Position numbers and translations under genes: made by a program
The notes under the pieces: model-generated
Told to the model about the DNA's origin: nothing
The model's database searches: none
What the model saw: the letters and a program-made list of their open reading frames with translations, nothing else
Shown: positions 11,903-24,633 of the stretch, in pieces
Numbering within the stretch: the first letter of the stretch is position 1
How the letters are laid out: each line of letters opens with the position of its first letter
Assembly: GCA_007570785.1 (NCBI GenBank)
Contig: ML664161.1
Coordinates: forward strand, 16,396,861-16,460,860
Length of the DNA: 64,000 bases
Reading direction: 5' to 3'
Origin: Antilocapra americana
Lineage: Eukaryota > Chordata > Mammalia > Artiodactyla > Antilocapridae

Positions 11903-12091
11903 ATTTTTTTTTTTAAACAGTTTATTTGGCGGCACTGGGTCTTAGCTGCAGGATGGAGGATCTTTGTTCTAGTCGTGGCATGCAAACTGTTTAATTGTGA
12001 CACGTGGGATCTAGTTCCCTAACTGGGATCAAACCCAGGACGCCTGCCCTGGGAGCACAGAGTCTCAGCCACTGGACCACCAGGGAAATCC
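11903..12091 (-). mobile_element. CHR-type tRNA-Glu SINE
   Basis: Antisense cetartiodactyl CHR-family SINE. It begins with a T run, has gggatctagttccctaactg and gggatcaaacccaggacgcc, and ends at the tRNA-Glu-derived head (gccactggaccaccagggaa). Confidence 0.85.
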
Positions 12092-13531
12092 TATATTGTT
12101 TTTATCCCCTGGGATGTCTGTTTTTCCTGATAAGGCTACTCCTTTATTCTCTCCCCAGGTGGATCCCACCCCTGCTGACTCAGGCGTGCCTCCGGCAGGA
12201 GACTTTGGCCACACTGACAGCATGTTCACTGCTGCACACAGAAATGCACTCTGACTTGCTGCAGTCATAACGTTATTTTTAAAGCAAAATATTATTATTC
12301 TCCCTCCTCCTCATGGGAGGATAATTCCCGTTTGGGATAGGAATCTTGCCTTCTGACTCAAGACGGGGAAGGTGACTTTCTGCTCTGCTTGCTCAGCTCC
12401 TGCGAGAATGGTCAATCCATGAGTGTCTGGGCAGGCTGGACACATGGACACACACTAGAGGTGACAACTACCGCCTGGCTCTTCCAGGTCTCCAAAGAGT
12501 GGGCCTGGGCAGGACAGTGGGGTTTAGAAGGGTCCCAGAGACAGGCACGCATGGGAAAAAAGTTGTTCCCTTTTCCCTTTCTCGCAAAGCTTCTGATCAA
12601 CTTAAGGATAAAACAGTCTGTCATTTTGACAGGAAAAGGCAGATAAAAAATTCACTCATGACTGTACTGATCGTATTGTACTGATATTTTGCTTTTCTCA
12701 CTTTTCCTTTTGACTATGTGATTGCTTGACAGAATCTAGATCCAGTTTGTTATCTTACGAGGATAATGGGAAAGAAAATGGCAGAAGCTGCTTTCTTTGA
12801 AATCAAACTGGCCGACACAATGGCAAAGCAGATTTTGAAGAAGGAGCTCCCCTGCCCTGGATCATGGTGGTGCTGTCACGTGGTGAGGGGACTGTGCTCA
12901 TGCCCCTGAGCTAATATCCAGCTGTTCACAGCTACTGTGGACTGGGCTGTTTGTCACATGCACTGGTGCCTTAAAAAATTCCAGATGGTCAAAATTACCA
13001 CACATTCTCCTTGTGTACTGATTTATTGGCCTGTGAGGATAAATTTGGATAGAACTGGAGAAATATTTTCTCTGCCAAGGATACTAGGCACTGGATCTAA
13101 CTTTGTGGCAGCAGAAGCCTCATTGCAAGTGACAAAGCACAGAAGAGAAACCAGTAAAACGCCATGCCAGAGTCTCTATAGGTGGAGGAGAAAGTCTGCC
13201 ACTGGAGCACTCTTTCCTACAGAACCAACAGAGGAGGTTATGGATGGAGTAACATTCCTTGATGGTCAGTTATTAGACTGTCTGGCAAGACTTGCTGGAC
13301 TTTAACAAGTGATAATGCCTGCATTGCTCTCAGGAGCCATTACCTAATTAGGAATGCATTTTGAAACGTTAGGCACAATATTTTAAAAAGGAAATATCCT
13401 TTTAATACAAGATAGAATTGCTTTTCTAATATCTTTATATAAAATGGATTATTTTTCACATAGAACCCCTTCCATTGAGGTAATTCACAAAATTTGAGGA
13501 GTGACATCTTCTCAGAGTAATTTATTCTATC
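12092..13531. other. non-repeat intron
   Basis: Contains a 122-codon open frame (12937-13305, +) with no recognisable domain, no splice-site context that persuades me, and no neighbour support. I treat it as chance. No other feature recognised. Confidence 0.5.
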
Positions 13532-13840
13532 AATTCAGTTCAGTCACTCAGTTGTGTCCGATTCTTTGTGACCCCATGAACTGCAGCATGCCAAGACTCC
13601 CTGTCCATCACCAACTCCCGGAGTCCACCCAAACCTATGTCCATTGAGTCGGTGATGCCATCCAATCATCTCATCCTCTGTCGTCCCCTTCTCTTCCTGG
13701 CTTCAATCTTTCTAGCATCAGGGTCCTTTCAAATAAGTCAGCTCTTTGCATCAGATGGCCAAAATACTGCAGCCTCAGCTTCAACATCAGTCCTTCCAAT
13801 GAACACCCAGGACTGATCTCCTTTGGGATGGACTGGTTTA
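13532..13840 (-). mobile_element. BovB 3' fragment
   Basis: Antisense BovB 3' end, severely 5'-truncated. It starts ttcagttcagtcactcagtt and runs to gggatggactggttta. Confidence 0.93.
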
Positions 13841-13859
13841 TTACATACTAACACGTTGA

Positions 13860-15080
13860 CTTCACTCAGTCAGCAAAACTTGTGACAAGCCTACCCTGCA
13901 ACAGGCAATGCTCTAGTCAACAGGGTACAGTGGGGGACCAGGGAGATGTGGATCCTGCTGCTGTGAGTAGTCTGGTGGGGCAGAGACAAATGCAACACAG
14001 TGCTTAAGATGAGGAGGGAAAGGTATTCTAGGAGTAAAGAGGAGGGGAACCCAACCTAGACTGAAGGATCCTGGAAGCCATGAAAGCCAAATGAGACCCT
14101 AGAAGTGAACAGAAGTTAGCCAGGTAATGAGGTGAGAAAAGAACATTTCTGATGGAGAAACAGCAAGTGCAAAGGCTAGGAAGATTACTAGATTCCTAGA
14201 AGATAGCCTCTTCTAGGAACTGACAACGTCCTATGATGCTGTGTAGACATCAAGGTGGACGACAGAGTTGAAGATGTAAAGGCAAGAATGGCCCCCATCC
14301 TAAAGGACCTTATTAAGATAGGTCCATGAGTTTGAACTTTATTCTGTATGTGGGAAGTCATTATTCAGATCTGTGTTTTAGAAAGATTCTTTGGCTGAAA
14401 CGATGAGGATGGAATAAAGGGAGCGTTCCATTCTCCACTCTGGAGGCAAGGAGACCAGTCACAAGGCTATAATAGATGTCTATATAAAAAATGATGGTGA
14501 TGACAAGTATGTTGGCAGTAGAGGTAAAGAAAAGGATGTATTTGAGAGATATTTAGTAGAATCAACAGGACTAGGTGTTTGATTAGATGCTGGAGGAGAG
14601 ATAGATGTGTACATGAGAGAGAGAGAGAGAGGCAGACAGAGACAGAATGAGACAGCAAGATATGAGGTTTTTCTCTTGAGGGATTCTATTCCTTACATTA
14701 GAGAACAGAAAAGGTGAACTAGGGTTACAGTGAAGAGCTCGGATCTGCTGTGCAGTTTAAGGTGTCTTTGGTATGATGGAGCATAGATGCTGAGTAGGAT
14801 GTGGGCTATATGGATTTGGTCTTAGGAGGACAGTCAGAGGCAGAAATGTGGATTTCGGAGTCAGCACGTGGGTGGTGACTGGGATCACAGGAAGGGGTTC
14901 CATTGAGAGGTGTCAGGAGAGAACATGCTGCCCGGGGCTGCACTCAGAACATCAGCAGCAAGGAATAGGCAGAGGATGAAGAGCTCACTTGAGAGGGAGA
15001 GAAAATTTGGGTTTAGAAAATCCAAAAGAAGAGAACCCTTAAAGAAGAAGTGTTAAACAACATCAAATGTTGCAGAGAGG
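13860..15080 (+). repeat. ancient mammalian interspersed repeat (family not named)
   Basis: Diverged sequence with words typical of an old, widespread mammalian repeat: aaacagcaagtgcaaaggct, agttgaactttattctgt-like, atttgagagatatttagtag, and caaatgttgcagagaggtta. The same family recurs at 25660-26183/30138-30720 and 45413-46014. I recognise the family by eye but cannot name it. Confidence 0.55.
14611..14632. repeat. short (GA)n tract
   Basis: About ten GA units followed by GACA-rich sequence inside the ancient repeat. Confidence 0.85.
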
Positions 15081-16649
15081 TTAAATTAGGCGGAAGCACA
15101 TCTATGAACATGGACAGTAGTGGAGATGTGATGATTTTGTCCAGAGCAACACCCATGGAATAGGGGTGGAAGCCAAATGGCCATGGACTGAGAGCAAGTG
15201 AGAATAAACACACACAAACACACAGTCATATGCTGTAATGGCAAATACATCTTCTTCAGAGTGTTTGTGGTGTTACTGAAACCAGGAAGTAGCTGAAAAA
15301 CTCCAGTTTTCACTTAACTGGTTGTTTTTCCTCAATGTAATACATTTACACCTATCACCCCCCCCAACTCACTTATTTACTTGTTTATCTTTTCTCATCC
15401 TTAACTGTTAAGCCAAATGCCTTACTTGAATCATAGCCAAGGCTGAGAGTGGGATAGGGAAAGGAACAGCCATATTTTCTTTTCCTGCTTATTGTCTCAC
15501 AGGATCTGAGCATTACAACAGGAAGGAAGAGGCCTTAGGAACATTCCCTTTGGGGATGAAATGCGGGTGGGGAGGGTAGAAGAGATGCACATTGGGAGGT
15601 TACTGCAGTGGTGTGACTTGACAGCAGGCTGACTGCAATGGGAACAGAGAAGAAGACTGAGAAGGCAAGACTGAATCAGAGATTTTCTGTGTGAAGAAAT
15701 AAGAGGGTTTAGTGACAAAACTATATTGCTTCTTACTAAAAGCCACAGTATTGTCACCTTAAATATGTATAATTTTTAGAGAGCTTTCAAGTGCATTAAC
15801 TTATTTGACCTTCATGAGTGACTTCTACAAGGTTACTAGCTAGTTTATAATGGACCCAGGGCCAGACCCTGTCTCCTTATTTCTTCTCACACCTTTTTCA
15901 TTAATGCAACCTTGTTTCCCGCATCCTGCTCTGCAGTGCTGACCTGTCCTCAGCGTTAAGGATCCATCAAGGCCGTTGCTTGGCAAATATTATCTTGGTT
16001 GGAGGAAAGAGCAGAACAGAGCCCATCTGCTTGTCTCTTGTCACTTAATTTTCTGAGACAAACCAAGTTCATTCTGTTTAGAAATACAAGGTCATTGATA
16101 CTGCACTGGCTGCTTTTCTATCAGGAATGAAGAAAACTGCAATGGAATGTTAAATTGAGACTTTTTCAGTCTAAGTTTTGGCTCTGGTTCCAGAAAAAGG
16201 AATGAAATAAAAGGTGCCTGACATGCAAACGGAATGGTTATATATAAATATACAATATATATCTCCCAGTATTCAGCCTGTAATCCTTATACATGGGTTA
16301 ATGTTGAAAGGGCTGGGGAGAGCATTTCCACAAAGTGAATGGTCAAAGATGTGTGTTTCTCACGACCAGGTCTGGGCCACCAAGGGGCAGGCCAATCTGA
16401 GCTATTTTGAATTCCATCCAAGAGGCCTTCTGGGAAAGCTGAAGATTGGTGACCTTTTCATTGGAACTGCAGTTGGCTACTCTTAGCAGGAACTTCAGGC
16501 CTAACAGCACTCCCAGCATGGGGAGGCAAGGAGCTCTGAATTGTGACTATGGAAGGAGGTGTGTAATTATTACAGCAGAATAGATATCTCAGCTTGAGAA
16601 CAAAAATGTCTGGAGGACTTTTCATCATCTTAGACTGGAGAACCTATGG
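15081..16649. other. intron with a weak antisense MIR
   Basis: Mostly unrecognised sequence. About 15775-15880 resembles antisense MIR (aagtgcattaacttatttga; acaaggttactagctag). A C run lies at about 15357-15365. No exon recognised. Confidence 0.45.
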
Positions 16650-17175
16650 GACTCTTACAGGCTGAATTGTGTTCCTCTAAAATGGACAGGGAGGCCTGCG
16701 TGCTGTGATTCATGGGGTCACAAAGAGTCGGACACGACTGAGCGACTGAACTGAACTGAAAAGATAGGGTGAAGTCCTAACATCTGGTGTCTATGAATGT
16801 GATCTTACTTGAAAATGGATCTTTTTGGATGTAATCAAGTTCAGATGAGCTTCTTGGGGTGGACCTTTAATCCAATATCACTGGTGTCCCAATAAGAAGG
16901 GAATTTGGACACAGAACAAAGACAGTCATGTGATATTGGAGGACAGATTGAAGTTATGCAGCCATAAGCCAAAGAACACCTGGGGCTACCAGAAAATGGA
17001 AGAGGCAAGGAAGGATCCACCCTAGAGGCTCTGGTGGTGGTGGTCAGGGGGTTGTTGCCTTGCCAGCAACTTGACTTCAGAATTGTAGCTTCGGGGGCTG
17101 TCAGACAATAAACTTCTTTTGTTTTAAGTATGGTTGTGGTGCTTTGTTACAAAATCTGTAGGACTCTAATACAAC
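16650..17175 (+). mobile_element. MLT1-type LTR split by BovB
   Basis: Old mammalian MaLR/MLT1-like LTR with no internal genes. It begins caggctgaattgtgttcct, has gtgatcttacttgaaaatgg and ccaatatcactggtgtccc in the middle, and ends with agacaataaacttcttttgt and gtggtgctttgtta. A short BovB 3' end (16683-16760) interrupts it near its start. Confidence 0.75.
16683..16760 (+). mobile_element. BovB 3' end, about 78 bp
   Basis: Extremely 5'-truncated sense BovB (gacagggaggcctg...gagcgactgaactgaactg) inside the MLT1-type LTR. It gives relative age: BovB is younger than the LTR. Confidence 0.93.
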
Positions 17176-17279
17176 CGCCCAACCTTTGATTTGTCAAAGG
17201 CTAGCTCACAAATGAGGTTTGAATGGGCAGTAGAAAATACAATTTTTTTTTTTTTACTCTCACCATATCAAGATCTGCC

Positions 17280-17550
17280 ACTAATTTAAATGCAAGCTAA
17301 GAGACCTAGTGCCTAATACATGTTCAACAAATACCATTTGTGAATGAATGGGTTCCCTAACTCATTGAGATGTATGATTTCTTACATCCTATTTCATTTA
17401 GTCACTCAAATGGCCTTATGTGCATTATTTCCATTTTTATAAATGAGGAAGCTGATGTCACAGAGATTAAATAATTTGCACAAGGAAAATGGCTCAGACT
17501 GCAGAACTGAGATTTCAATAAAGGTCTTCCTGCCTCTAGTCTGTATTTTT
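17280..17550 (-). repeat. MIR SINE, antisense
   Basis: Diverged antisense MIR core (taaatgaggaagctgatgtc; acagagattaaataatttgc). Edges approximate. Confidence 0.6.
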
Positions 17551-18305
17551 CTACTTAATCATTAGGGTAATCCAGAAACAACAGGTGAGATGTCCAATGT
17601 CCTATGTCCTCTTATAATTCATGTTCAAAGAACTATGACTCTTTAAAATGATTTTTAAAAAAGTTTCATTATGGAAACTTAAAACATGGACAAGAGGTAA
17701 TTAAATATGACCTGTCAAGTAACTACCACAATTTTCATGAAAACCTTATATAAATCACATAGATAAAACATCAGTATATATCTGTGTGATTAATATATGT
17801 AATGTTATGTTTTTATATCTGTACTGAACTATGTAAGCAGGGAGAGAGGTTTCTCTAGATTAACACTCTGAGATGCAGTTCCAAAACTCCTAATAACTGA
17901 CCTGCTTCATGCCAGCCCATCCCAAGGGCATGAAGATGGGCTACCAGAGAGAGACCACCTCCTTTGTCATAGGGACAGGATGCTGTGCCCTTCTAATCTG
18001 TCACTTGCTGGAAACACAACACTCTGAGGGACACCTCTGAGCATCTGCTGAAGAGCTCCCAGGAGCAAAATCACTGTGGCCACAAAGGCACCATGTAGCC
18101 CGTGGGCAGACTGACTTCACAGATGCTAATGAGGATGCCCAGTGGTAGCAAATTACTATTCTTCATTTTGAGATGATTTCTTAGACTCTTGGTGCAATAA
18201 TATATTTTCTTGGCAATTCTGGTTGTTAAAAAGACTAGCTGAAAAGTCCATCTATAGGAAACCAGGCAGAGAATAGACAGGGTAGCTTGAATAAATTGAA
18301 CATTA
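17551..18305. other. non-repeat intron
   Basis: No gene, RNA or repeat recognised. Confidence 0.45.
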
Positions 18306-19751
18306 TTAAAGCTAGTGGAGGTGATGGAATTTCAGTTGAGCTATTTCAAATCCTAAAAGTGCTGCACTCAATATGCCAACAAATTTGGAAAACTCAGCAG
18401 TGGCCACAGGACTGAAAAGGTCAGTTTTGATTCCAATCCCAAAGAAAGGCAATGTCAAACAATGTTCAAACTACCACACAATTGCACTCATCTCACATGC
18501 TAGTAAAGTAATGCTCAAAATTCTCCAAGCCAGGATTCAACAGTACATGAACGGTGAACTTCTAGATGTTTAAGCTGGATTTAGAAAAGGCAGAGGAACC
18601 AGAGATCAAACTGACATCTGTTGGATCATTGAAAAAGCAAGAGAGTTCCAGAAAAACATCTACTTCTGCTTTATTGACTATGCCAAAGCCTTTGACTGTG
18701 TGGACCACAACAAACTCTGGAAAATTCTTCAAGAGATGGGAATATCAGACCACCTGACCTGCCTGTTGAGAAATCTGTATGCAGGTCAGAAAGCAACAGT
18801 TAGAACTGGTCACGGAACAACAGATTGGCTCCAAACAGGGAAAGGAGTATGCCAAGTCTGTATATTTTCACCCTGTTAATTTAACTCACATTCAGAGTAC
18901 ATCATGAGAAATGTTGGGCTGGATGAAGCACAAGCTGGAATCAAGATTGCCAGGAGAAATATCAATAACCTCAGATATGCAGATGACACCACCCTTATGG
19001 TAGAAAGCAAAGAAGAACTAAAGAGCCTCTTAATGAAAGTGAAAGAGCAGAGTTAAAAAGTTGGCCTAAAACTCAACATTTGGAAAAGTAAGATCATGGC
19101 ATCTGGTCTTATCACTGCATGGCAAATGGATGGCAAAACAGTGACAGACTATTTTTTTTTTTTGCCTCCAAAATCACTGCAGATGGTGACTGCAGCCATG
19201 AAATTAAAAGACGCTTACTCCTTGGAAGGAAAGTTATGGCCAACCTAGACAGCATATTAAAAAGCAGAGACATTACTTTGTCAACAAAGGTCCATCTAGT
19301 CAAGGTTATGGTTTTTCTGGTAGTCATGAATGGATGTGAGAGTTGGAGGATAAAGAAAGCTGAGCACCAAAGAACTGATGCTTTTGAATTCTGTGGTGTT
19401 GGAGAAGACTCTTGAGTGTCCCTCAGACTGCAAGGAGATTCAACCAGTCCATCCTAAAGGAAATCAGTCCTGAATCTTCATTGGAAGGACTGATGCTGAA
19501 GCTGAAACTCCAATACTTTGGCCACTTGATGTGAACAACTGACACATTTGAAGAGACCTTGACACTGGGAAAGATTGAAGTCAGGAGGAGAAGGGGACGA
19601 CAGAGGATGAGATAGTTGGATGGTATCACTGACTCAATGGACACAAGTTTGAGTAAACTCTGGGAGTTGGTGATGGACAGGGAGGCCTGGCGTGCTGCAG
19701 TCCATGGGGTCACAAAAAGTCGGACACTACTGAGCGACTGACCTGAACTGA
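18306..19751 (+). mobile_element. 5'-truncated BovB LINE (RT to 3' end)
   Basis: Sense BovB starting at the aagctagtggaggtgatgg position, just before the RT palm, and running to the 3' terminus. The catalytic motif is intact (RYADDTTLMVE at about 18976-19008), but stops and frameshifts surround it. A 14-base deletion removes gatgatgctgtgaa after aatccta. A T11 run replaces part of the codons at about 19151-19162. Confidence 0.93.
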
Positions 19752-19930
19752 AACCCTAGATTATAGATTTGTACTTAGTTCTTAAATTACAAAGCTAAAA
19801 AAGACAGATCTTGACCTCAAGGAAGCCAGTCACTTGGAAGGAGTTGTTTTGGGTGTTGAAAAGCATTCTGGACCAGTAGTCAGAAGATGTGGACTCTTGT
19901 CCTGGTGCTACCACTCTTTAGGTTTATGTG

Positions 19931-20123
19931 CATGTGAGTGCTACATTGTTTCAGTTGTGTCCAACTCTGTGTGACCCTATGGACTGTAGCCCTCCAGGCT
20001 CCTCTGTCCATGTGATTCTCCAAGCAGGAATACTGGAGGAAGTTGCCACGCCCTCCTCCAGGGAATCTCATTTCCTGCATTGGAAGGCAGGTTCTTTACC
20101 ACTAGCGCCACTTGGGAAGCCCT
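19931..20123 (-). mobile_element. Bov-tA SINE, antisense
   Basis: Antisense Bov-A body followed by the tRNA-like head (ggttctttaccactagcgcc acttgggaagccc). Confidence 0.92.
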
Positions 20124-20658
20124 TAGGGGTGTGATGTCAGCCAAATCAAATGACCTTTTTCTCATTTCCAAATCTGGGGGAAATTTTTCTGTAAACTTAA
20201 GAGTTATATCAGAGTTAGTTGACATTATTATTATTATTTTATAAAAACACTTTCATGTTTTTAAAAAACTACATCTACTTTTAAATGTCCAAAGAGGTGG
20301 ATGCTGCTAACCAGCTGAGCAACAACAACCCTGCTTAAATTCTGTAGGGACGAAACTGTATTAGGGGCTTTTCTCTTTTTCTTGGAGATGGAGCTTGTGA
20401 TTTTTTAAAAGAATATTCAGAATCTGAAGAACATTGCTGACTCAAGAGAAATGCAAAGGTCAATTGTTGCATCTAAGCTGTGCTGTCATGACATTTGAAT
20501 AATTGAAAGGTTGTTTTCAGAGATAATTGTAGTCCCACATTTTAGCTAAGTGTTTAATGACAATAAACTATAAACATGCTCTGTTTTCATATGGAGAAGT
20601 CTCCAGAGCCTATTAACTGTCCAGATGGTAAGAAATAGAAGGATTAAAATGTATTTAA
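20124..20658. other. non-repeat intron
   Basis: Contains a short ATT repeat near 20226-20242; nothing else recognised. Confidence 0.45.
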
Positions 20659-21323
20659 ATTCAGTTCAATTCAGTTGCTCAGTTGTGTCTGATTCTTTGG
20701 GACCTCATGGACTACAGCACGCCAGGCCTCCACGTCCATAACCAACTCCCAGAGCTTGCTCAAATTCATGTCCATCGAGTTGGTGACACCATTCAACTAT
20801 CTCACCCACTGTCATCCCCTTCTCCTTCTGCCTTCAATCTTTCCCAACATCAGGGTCTTTTCCAATGAATCAGTTCTTTGCATCAGGTGGCCAAAGTGTT
20901 GGAGTTTCAGCTTCAGCATCTGTCCTTCCAAGGACTATTCAGGACTGATTTCCTTTAGATTGACTGGTTTGATTTCCCTGCAGTGCAAGAAGACTTTCAA
21001 GAGTCTTCTCCAACACCACAGAGTTCAAAAGCATTAATTCTTTAGTGCTCAGCCTTCTTTATGGTCCAACTCTCATATCCATACATGGCTACCGGAAAAA
21101 CCATAGTTTTGAGTAGACAGACCTTTGTTGGCAAAGTAATGTCTCTGCTTTTTAATATGCTGTCTAGATTGGTCATAGCTTCTCTTTAAAGGAGCAAGTG
21201 TCTTTTAATTTCATGGCTGCAGTTACCATCTGCAGTGATTTCAGGGCCCAAGAAAATAAAGTCTGTGACTGTTTGCATTGTTTCCCCATATATTTGCCAT
21301 GAAGTGATGGGACCGGATGCCAT
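20659..21323 (-). mobile_element. BovB 3' third, antisense
   Basis: Antisense BovB from its 3' terminus (ttcagttcaattcagttgct) to the gaagtgatgggaccggatgc position, about 665 bp. Non-coding. Confidence 0.93.
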
Positions 21324-22503
21324 AGGGATCATCCAAATCTTTCAAACTAGACTTTACTGGGTGCTAAGAGTGTATTTTAAAGACTTCCTAAAACACATTC
21401 AAGGTAGGAGAGGACAAGGACTTTTATTTCACTTAGGTCTTTATTTTGGGGTTGATTTTTAAAATAAAATAACTTAAAAAATGAAAAATTATGTAATACT
21501 CTTACCTAGTAGGCAAATTAGGAAAAAAATGGATGCACAAAAGGAAGAAGTAGCTCTATTAATTTTACTACCTAGATATAACAACTGTGGGTACTTGGTA
21601 TACCTCATTTGGGCTTTTCCCTGTTATTTATGTATAAAAATCATTGCTTATGAGCTCTCAGTCTTAAGGCCAGTTACTTTCTTCTCTGAGCTCCAGTTTT
21701 CTCATCTATAAAAATGAATTAAGTATATACCTTGTATGGTAGTTTTAACAAGTAAATTTCATAGTAGTTATAAAATATTTAGCAGAAGAGTGGCACATAA
21801 TAATGTTCAATAAATGTTAGCTATTTTAATTAATTCATTATTAACTTGTGAAAATGGAACCTTACTGTACTGTACTTACTTACTGTACTGGCTGTTTGAT
21901 CTTTCATTAGGGACATATATGCATGTCAATAAACATACAACTATTACCTCATTTTAATGACTCAGCAGTATCCCATTATATAGGTTTCTCTCAATATGTT
22001 TCACCTTCTCCTATTATTGCTATTGGTAAAATTTGTATCAAATAGCCTTGGGCATGCATCCTTATGCAAAAATGATTATTTCTCTAGGATTATAAATGAG
22101 TTGCTAGATCAAAAAGGCACAAACACTTGGAAGCTTTTGGTGTACTTTGAAATTGCCTTTCTGAAACATGGCACAAGTCCATTCTTCTACTAGTGTAGAG
22201 TATTATCATTTAAAAACATTCTTTCCCACAGTGGCCAATAATGATGCTGAACATTTTCCCCCCACATTCATATTCTTGAATGCCAGAAATTTGTAAAACA
22301 GTCTCTGCCTGGTGGGAAGCTATTTAATGTATTTAATGGTCACAGGACAATTCTGGTTGCGTATTTCATGAATCAGTACTGGTAAATTATAGTCTACTAA
22401 GAATTATTTCTCTACATTTTTCAACTTTTGTTGACTTTTTTCTTTACTATCTTCAGATATGCCTCCATTTTTACTTTAATAGTATTTATTTGAGCCTTTT
22501 TTT
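21324..22503. other. intron with a MIR
   Basis: A diverged sense MIR lies at about 21665-21825 (cagttttctcatctataaaa ... ataatgttcaataaatgtta). An 11-bp word ttactgtactg is repeated at 21862 and 21880. Otherwise unrecognised. Confidence 0.5.
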
Positions 22504-22916
22504 CCCTTAGTTTATTTTTATTTATTTTTTAAGTTTTAATTGGAGGCTAATTACTTTACAATATTGTGGTGGTTTTTGCTGTACATTCACATGAATCAGC
22601 CATGGGTATACATGTGTTCCCCATCCTGATCCTCCCTCCCACCTCTTTCCCCATCCCATCCCTCAGGGTCATCCCAGTGCACCAGCCCTGAGCACCCTGC
22701 CTTATATTGTATATGGACTGGCGATCTATTTCACATATGATAATATACATGTTTCAATGCTTTTCTCTCAAGTAATCCCACCCTTGCCTTCTTCCACAGA
22801 GTCCAACAGTCTGTTCTTTACATCTGTGTCTCTTTTGCTGTCTCACATATAGGGTCATCATTACCATTTTTCTAAATTCCATATATATGTGTTAATATAC
22901 TACTTTGGTGTTATTC
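22504..22916 (-). mobile_element. ruminant L1 3' UTR, antisense
   Basis: 5'-truncated L1 consisting only of 3' UTR: the T-rich tail, cagccatgggtatacatgtg, tcccagtgcaccagccctga and atatagggtcatcattacca are hallmarks. 13-bp target-site duplication tgagccttttttc at 22491-22503 and 22917-22929. Confidence 0.9.
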
Positions 22917-23012
22917 TGAGCCTTTTTTCTTAACATTATCAGAAGTTTGTCAATTTTATTTACCTTAAAAAAAATCTCAATACTTTTAGAATTAATTGTG
23001 ATAGCCCACGTG

Positions 23013-24633
23013 CCGTTAAAGTGCTGCACTCAATATGCCAGCAAATTTGGAAAACTCAGCAGTGGCCATAGAACTGGAAAAGGTCAGTTTTCATTCCAAT
23101 CCCAAAGAAGGGCAATGCCAAGAATGTTCAGATTAGCACATAACTGCACTCATTTCACATGCTAGCAAGGTAATGCTCAAAATCCTTCAAGCTAGGTTTC
23201 AACAGTACATGAATTGAGAACTTCCAGATGTACAAGCTGGATTTAGAAAAAGCAGAGGAACCAGAGATCAAATTGCCAACATCTGCTCAATCATAGGATA
23301 TCCAAGGAATTCCAGAAAAACTATCTACTTCTGTTACATTGACTACACTAAAGCTGTTGACTGTGCAGATCACAACAAACCATGGAAAATTCTTCAAGAG
23401 ATAGGAATATCAGACCACCCTACCTGCCTCTTGAGAAACATGAGTGCAGGTCAAGAAGCAATAGTTAGAACCAGACATGGAACAACAGACTGGTTCAAAA
23501 TTGGGAAAGAAGTTCAACAAAGCTGTATGTGGTCATCCTGCTTGTTTAACTTATATGCGGAGTACATTATGCAAAATGTGGGGCTAGATGAATCACAAGT
23601 TGGAATCAAGATTGCCAGAAGAAATACCAACAACCTCAGATATGCAGATGATACCACTCTAATGGCAGAAAGCAAAGAGAAACTAAAGAACCTCTAGATG
23701 AAGCTAAAAGAGGAGAGTTAAAAAGCTGGCTTAAAACTCAGCTTTCAAAAACATGAAGATCATGGAATCTAGTTCCATCACTTCCTAGCAAACTGAAGGG
23801 GAAAAAGTGGAAGCAGTAACAGACTTTCTTTTCTTGGGCTCCAAAATCACTGTAGACCGTGACTGCAGCCATGAAATTAAAAGATGCTTGCTGCTTAGAA
23901 GAAAGTGAAAAGTGAAAGTGAAGTCGCTCAGTCGTGTCCGACTCTTTGTGACCCCATGGACTGCAGTACGCCAGGCTCCTCTGTCCATCCATGGATTTTC
24001 CAGGCAAGAGTACTGGAGTGGGTTGCCATTTCCTTCTCCGGGGGATCTTCCTGACCAGGGATCTAACCCAGGTCTCCCGCATTGCAGGCAGATGCTTTTA
24101 ACGTCTGAGCCAACAGGGAAGTTCTAGCTATGACCAACCTAGACAGCATATTAAAAAGCAGAGACATTACTTTACCAACAAAGTCCATCTCAAAGCTATG
24201 GTTTTTCCAGTAGTCATGTATGGATGTGAGAGTTGGACCATAAAGATGGCTGAGTGCTGAAGAATTGATGCTTTTGAGAGCATGGAGTATTGGAGAAGAC
24301 TCATGATAGTCCCTTGGACTGCAAGGAGATCAAACCAGTCAATCCGAAAGGAAATTACCCCAAATACTCATTGGAAGGACTGATGCTGAAGCTCCAATCC
24401 TTTGGCCACCTGATGCAAAGAGCCAACTTATTGGAAAAGACCTTGATGCTAGGAAAGATTGAGGACAGGAGGAGAAGGAGGTGACAGAGAATGAGATGGT
24501 AGGATGGCATCATTGACTCAATGGACATGAGTCTAAGCAAACTTCTAGAGATAGTTAAGGACAAGGAAGCTGGTGTGCTGCAGTCCAAGGGGTCATAAAG
24601 AGTTGGACACAACTTAGTGACTGAACAACAACA
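23013..24633 (+). mobile_element. 5'-truncated BovB LINE
   Basis: Sense BovB from just before RT (gttaaagtgctgcactcaat) to the 3' end, interrupted by a Bov-tA SINE. The YADD box is intact (LRYADDTTLMAE at about 23635-23670), but the frame is broken on both sides, with an open piece at 23431-23697. Confidence 0.93.
23904..24124 (-). mobile_element. Bov-tA SINE inside BovB
   Basis: Full antisense Bov-tA (gtcgctcagtcgtgtccgac ... gcattgcaggcagatgcttt, gagccaacagggaag) between BovB words gcttagaagaaa and agctatgaccaacc. Confidence 0.93.

Noticed and set aside
12937..13305. 122-codon plus-strand open frame as a novel gene
   Set aside because: No recognisable domain, opposite strand to PEX5L, no promoter or splice support; length is unremarkable for 64 kb.
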